Assembly (NCBI GenBank): GCA_035690725.1 | Contig: DASSKF010000068.1 | Span: 1-11,837, forward strand | Direction: 5' to 3' | DNA: 11,837 nt | From: DASSKF01 sp035690725 | Lineage (GTDB): Bacteria > Actinomycetota > Actinomycetes > Actinomycetales > Dermatophilaceae | Shown: positions 1-5,800 of the stretch, piece by piece | Numbering within the stretch: position 1 is the first letter of the stretch | Layout: every line of letters begins with the position of its first letter | Position numbers and translations under genes: made by a program | The notes under the pieces: model-generated | What the model was told of the DNA's origin: nothing | The model's input: only the letters and a program-made list of their open reading frames with translations | Database searches by the model: none

Positions 1-8
1 CGCGAGTT

Positions 9-47
9 GAAGCGGCGGCCCCGGATCGGTTCCGGGGCCGCCGCTTC
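9..47 (+). terminator. Strong hairpin, probable transcription terminator of a gene left of the window
   Basis: A perfect 17-bp inverted repeat (9-25 with 31-47) is separated by the 5-nt loop TCGGT. The stem is almost all G/C. No clear U-tract follows on either strand, which is common for actinobacterial terminators. It probably serves a plus-strand gene ending before position 1, or both converging transcripts, because the first gene inside the window runs on the minus strand towards it. Confidence 0.6.
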
Positions 48-55
48 CGTCCGGA

Positions 56-150
56 GACCGCAATCGCAACTGGCAGTAGGCGGCTTGGCTGGTCGGCGTC
101 GTGCTCAGCGGCTCCGGAATCGGCATGTACTGCCAGTTGAAATTGCGGTC
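56..150 (+). repeat. Copy 1 of a 95-bp hairpin-forming repeat
   Basis: Arms 56-78 and 128-150 are inverted repeats of 23 nt with two mismatches; the conserved inner part is CAACTGGCAGTA on the left and TACTGCCAGTTG on the right. They enclose a 49-nt loop containing TCGTGCTCAGCG (99-110). The same unit recurs in the same orientation 1120 bp away at 1176-1270. An ungapped hand comparison gives 76 of 95 positions identical, with the differences concentrated in the loop. This copy lies just beyond the 3' end of the DUF559 gene. Its function is unknown; candidates are a REP-like element, a structured RNA, a terminator or a nuclease target. Confidence 0.85.
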
Positions 151-154
151 GGGT

Positions 155-173
155 CCCGCCTCCGTCAGGCGGG
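155..173 (-). terminator. Small hairpin overlapping the DUF559 stop codon
   Basis: CCCGCCT (155-161) pairs with AGGCGGG (167-173) across a 5-nt loop. The TGA stop of the minus-strand DUF559 gene (165-167) falls inside the structure. No U-tract follows. Together with the larger repeat hairpin just beyond it, this may end the transcript or protect its 3' end. The terminator role is inferred. Confidence 0.35.
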
Positions 174-1067
174 GATCCACTCGGGGTGCCGGACCGGTGG
201 GGCGGGCACCGGCCGGCCGACGCGACCGGCGCCCAGCGCCTCGAGGCACCAGCGCACGTACTCCGGCCGGAGCATCACGTGCTCCCACGTGAACCGCAGC
301 ACGGTCCAGCCGAAGGCGACCAGCTCGTCATACCGCTCGCAGTCCCGGACCAGCGCGCCCCGCGTGCCGTGGTGCGCGAAGCTGTCCGCCTCGAGCACCA
401 CCTTCTGCTCCTCATCGGCGAGGTCCACCGTCGCGAACAGCCCGCGCCCGGTGATCCGCACCTGCGGGCTGACGCGCAGCCAGCCGACGTCCAGGGCGAT
501 GGCGCGCAACACCGACTCGAACGGATTGGCCGCGCGCACGTCCGCCTCCGCCGCCACGCGGAGCACCTTCGCCCGGCCGGGACCACGGACCCGTGCCGCC
601 GCAGCAGTGATCTCACGCTCGGAGACCGCGCCGCTGCGCAGGGCCGAGTCGGCGACCGCGAGCCCGTCCGCGAACGGGAACCGCTGGGCGCAGTCCAGGA
701 CCGTCCGCAGCGGTGACGTCACCCGCTGCACCACGTCCGCCTCGCCGAGGTCGCGCCACACCAGCTGTATGCCGTCCCGCGCCCTCCGCGGCACGTTCCG
801 GTGGCGCGGCACGGTCACCCACGGCTGGTCCGGCAGCGCCTTGACCGCCCAGTGCCAGTGGGCGGCAGCGCTCAGGTGCGAGAGGGTGCCGGTCAGCCGA
901 TGTGCCGCGACCGCGTGCTCGTGCGCGAGCGGGAGGGCGTATCGCCCGTGGGCGATCCGAACGACACTGCCGGTCCGGACGGCGCGGGCGATCGCGTGGT
1001 CGGTGGCCACCGCCCGCAGCTCGGCGCGATGGCACACCCCGCCCGCGCGCCGGAGCACGGCGGACAT
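165..1067 (-). CDS. AbiEi-like winged-helix plus DUF559 (Vsr-like) nuclease-fold protein
   Basis: A 300-residue protein. Residues ~1-50 (MSAVLRRAGGVCHRAEL through HGRYALP) match the winged-helix N-terminus annotated as 'AbiEi family antitoxin domain'. Residues ~175-275 match DUF559, a Vsr-like PD-(D/E)XK fold: NPFESVLR near its start, VDLADEEQKVVLEADSF with the acidic residues, HH, a DCERYDEL helix and the closing GWTVLRFTWEHV. The family is abundant in Actinobacteria and its biochemical role is not established; DNA binding and nicking are inferred from the fold. The ATG at 1067 was chosen because family members begin just before the AGGV segment. GGAGG lies only 2 nt upstream of it, so an in-frame GTG about 45 nt upstream is an alternative. 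No toxin gene is adjacent, so a toxin-antitoxin role is not supported. The gene is bracketed by the two 95-bp repeats. Confidence 0.85.
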   Translation of the reverse strand: MSAVLRRAGGVCHRAELRAVATDHAIARAVRTGSVVRIAHGRYALPLAHEHAVAAHRLTGTLSHLSAAAHWHWAVKALPDQPWVTVPRHRNVPRRARDGIQLVWRDLGEADVVQRVTSPLRTVLDCAQRFPFADGLAVADSALRSGAVSEREITAAAARVRGPGRAKVLRVAAEADVRAANPFESVLRAIALDVGWLRVSPQVRITGRGLFATVDLADEEQKVVLEADSFAHHGTRGALVRDCERYDELVAFGWTVLRFTWEHVMLRPEYVRWCLEALGAGRVGRPVPAPPVRHPEWIPA

Positions 1068-1366
1068 CGCCTCCGCCTGGGTGTCAGCCGGCACGCGCAC
1101 AGCCGCCACCCTGTCGCATTCGGCGCCGGGCGCGCTGCCGTCGTCCACAGGCGGACGGCCCGAGCGACCCCGGTGAACCGCAATTCCAACTGGCAGTAGC
1201 GGGCTCGGCCGAGCGGCTTCGTGCTCAGCGTCCCGGGCTCCGGCGCGTACTGCCAGTTGAAGTTGCGGTCCGGGCGACGTGGGCCCGCCGCCGTCCCGTG
1301 TTGCGGGTGGGGTCGGTGGGTAGTAGGCCTGACACATCGGAACCCGAGCCTTTGAGGTGATCAACC
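1068..1366. other. Spacer between divergent genes, containing repeat copy 2
   Basis: This 299-bp region separates the minus-strand DUF559 gene from the plus-strand membrane protein gene. It holds repeat copy 2 (1176-1270) and must hold both promoters. I could not pick a convincing -35/-10 pair on either strand. The only clear signal is a ribosome-binding site GAGGTGA (1354-1360) before the ATG at 1367. Open frames that cross this region are extensions or shadows with no supported start. Confidence 0.6.
1176..1270 (+). repeat. Copy 2 of the 95-bp hairpin-forming repeat
   Basis: Same orientation and same length as copy 1. Arms 1177-1198 and 1248-1269 form an imperfect 22-bp inverted repeat: one position is a G-U wobble and one is a mismatch. 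The 49-nt loop again carries TCGTGCTCAGCG (1219-1230). The loop also contains the palindrome CTCGGCCGAG (1204-1213), absent from copy 1. It lies about 110 bp upstream of the DUF559 start, so it could affect that gene's promoter. Confidence 0.85.
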
Positions 1367-1966
1367 ATGGGCTTCGCAGCGTCACCGTTCGTGGCCTCAC
1401 CGTTCGCACCGCTCGTGCTGGGCTTCTTCGGCCTCGGCACCGGCTACCTGATCTGGGGACCACAGGAGCTGTTCAAGTGGCCGGCCCGTGATCCGTCGGT
1501 CGACCGGACCACGGGAGTCTGGGGCATCTGGCTGCCCGGCTTCTGCCAGTTCGTCACCGGCATCATCCTGTTCGTCGGAATGACCTGGTTCCAGGTGTTC
1601 AGCGAACCACCGCTCTACATGGCGGCCTTCGCGTTCTCGGCATACGGCATCCACTGGTTCGCGCTCGGGATGAACCGCTACAACGGCAGCGACCCCCGGC
1701 CCAACTTCGGCATGGCCGTGGCCTACACCATCCTGTCGACGCTCGGCGCCGTCGTGTTCTTCATGGTCGACGGAGGGTGGCCGGTCGGCCTGCTCTTCAT
1801 CGGTCTGACGTGGGTCTACGTGTCCGACCTGTTCGGCAGCGTCGGCAACCCCCTCGGGGAGAAGAGCCTGGGCGCCGCGCACATCTGCACCGGCATCTGG
1901 CTGATGTACCTCACCTACGCCACCACGCTGAACATCGCCTCCGGCACCAGCCTGCCCGGCGGCTGA
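1367..1966 (+). CDS. Six-helix membrane protein resembling the GPR1/FUN34/SatP (AceTr) family
   Basis: A 199-residue protein with six hydrophobic segments (about 13-32, 50-72, 83-103, 113-133, 138-157, 168-188) and no signal peptide. Length and helix pattern fit the GPR1/FUN34/YaaH (SatP) acetate/succinate transporter family. Segments such as AFSAYGIHWFALGM (helix 3) and the closing GAAHICTGIWLMYLTYA are laid out like family members. The usual NPAPLG signature near the N-terminus is not intact; the equivalent region reads SPFAPLVLG. The link is therefore a distant-similarity judgement, and the substrate (perhaps a short-chain carboxylate) is unproven. An AmiS/UreI-type channel is a less likely alternative. 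The start is well supported: GAGGTGA lies 6 nt before the ATG. The gene appears monocistronic and ends in a strong hairpin terminator. Confidence 0.85.
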   Translation: MGFAASPFVASPFAPLVLGFFGLGTGYLIWGPQELFKWPARDPSVDRTTGVWGIWLPGFCQFVTGIILFVGMTWFQVFSEPPLYMAAFAFSAYGIHWFALGMNRYNGSDPRPNFGMAVAYTILSTLGAVVFFMVDGGWPVGLLFIGLTWVYVSDLFGSVGNPLGEKSLGAAHICTGIWLMYLTYATTLNIASGTSLPGG

Positions 1967-1989
1967 CGAGCACCCGAACCGGGACACAC

Positions 1990-2025
1990 GAACGGTGGGC
2001 GTGCCGCTTGGCACGCCCACCGTTC
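1990..2025. terminator. Bidirectional terminator between convergent genes
   Basis: A perfect 16-bp inverted repeat (1990-2005 with 2010-2025) with the 4-nt loop GCTT. It starts 24 bp after the stop of the membrane protein gene and ends 10 bp before the end of the convergent WXG100 gene. Its position and symmetry suit termination from both sides. There is no strong U-tract. Confidence 0.8.
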
Positions 2026-2034
2026 CGTCTGCGC

Positions 2035-2310
2035 TCAGCCCTGCGAGGTCTTCTCCTGCAGGTCCGCGTTCTGGTTGAGCGTCTTGGCCATGTGCTGGAT
2101 GTCCTGGATCTGCTGCGTGATCAGCTGCTGGGTCTTGCCCCAGCTGTGCTCGAACTGGGTCTGGTCCTGCCCGCGCCAGTTCGCGCCCATCTTGTGGATC
2201 GCGCCGTTGGCCTGCTCCAGGGCCTGCTGCAGGTCCGCCTTCGCCTTCTCCAGGTCACCGGCAACCTGCCGCCCCCGGGCCACGTCCATTGCGTGAGTGA
2301 GGTCCGCCAT
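2035..2310 (-). CDS. WXG100-family protein (second of the pair)
   Basis: A 91-residue, largely alpha-helical protein with the WXG turn as WRG at residues 45-47, between two predicted helices (about 5-40 and 52-85). Length and motif position are standard for WXG100 (EsxA/EsxB) proteins, small helical-hairpin substrates and partners of type VII secretion systems that usually form dimers. It contains no tyrosine, so it lacks the C-terminal YxxxD/E export motif known from mycobacterial ESX substrates. AAGGAG (2318-2323 on the complement) lies 7 nt before the ATG. It follows the other WXG100 gene with a 94-bp gap holding two small hairpins. It probably forms a heterodimer with that neighbour and is recognised by the adjacent EccC. 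EsxA or EsxB identity cannot be assigned. Confidence 0.93.
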   Translation of the reverse strand: MADLTHAMDVARGRQVAGDLEKAKADLQQALEQANGAIHKMGANWRGQDQTQFEHSWGKTQQLITQQIQDIQHMAKTLNQNADLQEKTSQG

Positions 2311-2347
2311 CGTCCTTCTCCTTGCGTCGTGCTGTCAGCTGGTCGGT

Positions 2348-2397
2348 GCGGCAGTCCCCCTGCCGCGACGGGTCGGTCGTCCGCGCTCCCCGCGCGG
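2348..2397 (-). other. Twin hairpins in the spacer between the WXG100 genes
   Basis: Two perfect stem-loops lie in the leader of the second WXG100 gene. The first (2381-2397) has a 6-bp stem CCGCGC/GCGCGG; the second (2348-2366) has a 7-bp stem GCGGCAG/CTGCCGC. In the minus-strand transcript both display the same 5-nt loop GGGGA. The first starts about 8 nt after the upstream stop codon. They may tune the ratio of the two products or stabilise the mRNA; the function is inferred. Confidence 0.5.
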
Positions 2398-2404
2398 GTC
2401 CGCC

Positions 2405-2680
2405 TCAGAGCTGCTGCGAGGTCTGCATCTGCTGCTTGGCCTGCGCCGTGGCCGACTGGCCCTTCTCGCGCAGCATCTTCTCGGCCTGGCTCAGCTGGGC
2501 CTTGTAGTCCGAGTTCCACCGGCTCGCGAAGCGATCCGAGTCCGGGCCCTCCCAGGCCGCCTTGAGGTCACCGATGAGCCCGTCGATCCGGTGGCTCACC
2601 CGCTTGATCTGGTCCGCCTGCTCTTCGAGCACCCGGGCCTGCGCCTTGACGACGTCCGGGTTCATGCCGACCTTGGCCAT
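2405..2680 (-). CDS. WXG100-family protein (first of the pair)
   Basis: A 91-residue helical protein with the WXG turn as WEG at residues 43-45, flanked by predicted helices at about 8-40 and 48-85. It is a typical WXG100 protein by length and motif position, expected to pair with the downstream WXG100 protein and be exported by the type VII machinery. The tail is Gln-rich (AKQQMQTSQQL) and lacks a YxxxD/E motif. The start ATG is preceded by AAGGAGAAGGAC, almost the same leader as the second gene, which suggests duplication of the gene with its ribosome-binding site or matched translation. It is the first gene after the predicted promoter at 2756-2784 and lies 132 bp downstream of the eccC stop on the same strand, so it may also receive read-through from the operon. 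Confidence 0.93.
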   Translation of the reverse strand: MAKVGMNPDVVKAQARVLEEQADQIKRVSHRIDGLIGDLKAAWEGPDSDRFASRWNSDYKAQLSQAEKMLREKGQSATAQAKQQMQTSQQL

Positions 2681-2755
2681 GTCCTTCTCCTTCTCTCCCC
2701 GTCACTCGCGTGACTCTTCAGGTCCTGTGAGGTATCTCCCCCTCCGACACCGATC

Positions 2756-2784
2756 ACGCTAGAGGGGGCCGTGCGTCCGGACAA
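2756..2784 (-). promoter_or_regulatory. Predicted promoter for the WXG100 pair
   Basis: On the minus strand TTGTCC (complement of 2779-2784) is followed, after exactly 17 nt, by TAGCGT (complement of 2756-2761). This fits the actinobacterial vegetative pattern TTGnCn / TAnnnT. Initiation near 2748 would give a leader of about 70 nt before the ATG at 2680. The -10 region also lies inside a CCCCCTC/GAGGGGG inverted repeat (2738-2744 with 2762-2768). Confidence 0.5.
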
Positions 2785-2800
2785 TGGGGAGCACTCCCCA
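2785..2800. promoter_or_regulatory. Dyad abutting the predicted -35 element
   Basis: TGGGGAG and CTCCCCA are perfect 7-bp inverted repeats separated by CA. The dyad ends immediately next to the predicted -35 and starts 13 bp after the eccC stop codon in the direction of transcription. It could be a regulator operator for the WXG100 promoter or a short terminator-like hairpin for eccC; sequence alone does not decide. Confidence 0.4.
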
Positions 2801-2812
2801 CCGCCGCTCGGG

Positions 2813-5800
2813 TCAGACCGTCCTCCCCTCGCTCGACCGTTCCCGCGCCCGGCCACCCGCCGTGACCGCCGGCAGCGCGACCTGCACCAGCTCGTGCCGT
2901 CCGCGCCGCACCAGGTAGCCGCGTCCCTCGAGCAGCTGCGCCTTGGCCACCCCCGGGTAGTCCACGTTGAACGCCTGGGAGTCCATGCCGTCCGGCTGCA
3001 GCGAGATCCCGGACCGGCCCGCTCGCAGCACGCCGGGCAGCCCGAAGCTGGAGGAGAAGAACTGCGCCGTGCCCTCCGCGACGACGAGCTGCTCCTCGTC
3101 GAGCAGCAGCTTGGACAGTCGCTCCAGCGGCCGCTCCGCCATGCCGTCCTCGAGGTCGGGGGCACGTTCGATGACGATGCCCAACCGGCGACCGTCGGTC
3201 CCGGACGCCAGCTCGTCGCGCAGCCGCTCGGCCAGCTGCTCGCACGCCTCGTCGCGGACGGCCACACCCGCCCAGCCGCCCAGCCCGGAGAGCACCGAGG
3301 GCCGCGGGGTGAACAGGAACAGCTCCAACCCGGTCCGGTATGCCGTGAGCTCGTCTTCCGCACGCCCGTCACCGTCGCCGCCCCTCGAGTCGGCAGAGGC
3401 GGCAACGCCGTCCGCACGGAGCAGCGACTGCACGATGGTGTGCAGGGTGGTGCTGCGCCCGCTGCCGGAGGGCCCGATGACGAGCCAGGAGCCGGTGTGG
3501 CCGAACCCGACCGGCTCGAGGGTCTCCGAGGACACCCCGACCACGGGCCGCTGCTCGGCGTCGAGGACGGGCAGCTCGTCGAGGCCCACCCGCTCGGGCA
3601 GCGACCGGATGGGCGGCGCCGGCCGGCCGCCTGCCTTGGCCACCGCCTCACCGAAGGCCGTCATCGCCCGGGACTGCTTCGACACGTCGGAGGTGCCGCC
3701 GAGCACCGCCACCTGGATCTCCCGGCCGTTCATCAGGGCCCGCCCGGGCGGGGACGCCATGCTGAGCACGTCCCCGGGGACGTCGAGCGCCGAGTAGTCG
3801 TCCGCGGTCGACATCCGCATGACGATCCGCTGCTGCACCGCGGAGGCGAGCCCGCCCCAGAGCGCCGCCCGCTGCTCGACGGTCATGACGACGTGGACGC
3901 CGACCGGCCTCCCGTCGGCCGCGATCGAGCTGAGCAGGTCCATCCACTGCCCGCCGGCCGCGGTCTCGTAGGCCTGTCGGAACGCGGCCAGCCCGTCCAG
4001 CAGCACGAAGAGGCGGGGCTCGTCCGTGTCCCCGGCGAGACGGCGGTACTCGGTGATGGTGGCGGCGTTCACCCGCGAGTAGCGCACGGCCCGGTCGTCG
4101 ATGGTCTGCCGCAGGTGCCGCAGCAGCCGGACGACCCGCTCGTGCTCGCCACCGGCCACGATGCTGCCGACGTGCGGGAGGTGCTCCAGCATCGCGAGGC
4201 CGCGGCCGGCGAAGTCGAGGCCGTAGACCTGGCACGGCCCGCCACGCACGGTGAACCCGGCGGCGACCGCGACACTGCGCAGGAAGACGCTCTTGCCGGC
4301 GCCGCTCGCGCCGAAGACGGCGATGTTGCCCTCGCGGTCGGGGTTGAACGACTGGATCGGCTGGGCCTGCTGGGTCGGGTCGTCGGCCACCGCGAAGACG
4401 ATCTCGTCGTCGCGGCGCCGGGTCGGCAGGGACGCCAGGTCGTAGACGGGCTGCAGCTCGGGCAGCCAGGGCTTGCGGGGGTCCGGCAGCTCGGCCACGC
4501 GCGAGGCCAGCCCGATCCGCTCCACCACACGCTGGATGTCGGTGGGGCCGAGGTTCTCCTCCGGCTGCTCCTCCTCGAGCACCGGCAGCTCCCACTGCTC
4601 CCCCGCGCCGAACCCGAGTGTCTCGACACCGATCTCGGGCGGCGCGGGGCTGTCCGAGGTCCAGCCGCCGGCGTAGGCCGCCTGGAACGGCACCAGCCGC
4701 CCGGGGCCCGACTTCGACATCGCCCGCCCGGGGATGCTCGGGTCGAAGAACGCCGCGGCCGGCGTGCCGAGCACGTCCTCGCTGTCCGCCTCGTCGGCCA
4801 TCCGCAGCGCCATCCGCAGGTTGGTGTTGGCGCGCAGGTTGTCCTTGATGACGCCGGCGGGCCGCTGGGTGGCGAGGATGAGGTGCAGGCCCAGCGACCG
4901 CCCCCGCTGGGCGACGTTGACGACGCCGTCGACGAAGTCGGGCACCTCCTGCACCAGTGCCGCGAACTCGTCGACGACGATGACCAGGCTCGGCGGCGCC
5001 TCCACCTCACCGCGTCGCTCGAGCTCGGCGAGGTCCTTGGCCTTGTGCTGGGCGAGGATGTGCTCGCGGAAGCGCAGCTCGGCCGACAGCGAGGCGAGGG
5101 CCCGCCGCACCAGGTGCGGGGACAGGTCGGTCACCAGGCCGACCGTGTGCGGCAGCCGCACGCAGTCCCGGAACGCCGAGCCGCCCTTGTAGTCCACGAG
5201 CAGGAAGGTGACCCGCTGCGGCGAGTGCGAGGCCGCCATACCGAGGATCCAGGCCTGCAGCAGCTCGGACTTGCCGGCTCCCGTGGTGCCGCCGACGAGG
5301 GCGTGCGGCCCGTCGGACTTGAGGTCGATCGCGAGGGTGCCCTGGGCCGACTGGCCGACCACGGCGCGCAGGTTGCCCGGCTTGCCCTTCACCGGCCTGG
5401 CCGCGGCGTAGGGACCGGTGAGGACCGACCGGCTCTCCCCCCAACGCTCGATGACGGCGTTCTCGGAGGTCGCGAGCTCCGACCCGGCGAGGGCGAGGAA
5501 GGACACCGAGCGCGGCAGGTCGCTGTCGTCGTCGACCGGCGCACCGGAGTCGACGACCGGTGCGAGCCGGCGGGCGGTCTCGAGCAGGTCGGATCCGGTG
5601 GCGGTGTCCACGGCGACGGGGGTGCGCACGACCGCCTCGCCGACGTAGCCGACCGCCGTGGCCCCCGCGGTGGGTGCGCCGCTCGCCGGGCCCGCTCCCC
5701 CCGCGTTCGTCTCGACGAAGGTGCGGCAGGCCGCCGGCAGCAGCTGGGTGGTCGAGGACACCCAGAGCACGACGACGCCGCGCTGCGCGCCCTGTTCGGC

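Noticed and set aside
165..1067. The AbiEi-like gene as half of a type IV toxin-antitoxin pair
   Set aside because: No AbiEii-type nucleotidyltransferase toxin gene is adjacent, and the C-terminus is a DUF559 nuclease fold, not the AbiEi C-terminal domain.
7..1176. A plus-strand open frame opposite the DUF559 gene
   Set aside because: It runs through the terminator hairpin and repeat copy 1, is Arg/Ser/Thr-rich without a domain, and is antisense to the recognisable wHTH-DUF559 gene.
56..1270. The two 95-bp repeats as a CRISPR array or as insertion-sequence ends
   Set aside because: There are only two copies, 1120 bp apart, without regular spacers or cas genes. The enclosed gene is not a known transposase, and no target-site duplication was seen.
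1068..1463. Upstream extension of the DUF559 frame
   Set aside because: The extra ~132 residues cross repeat copy 2 and the start of the divergent membrane protein gene and do not look like protein; family members begin near the ATG at 1067.
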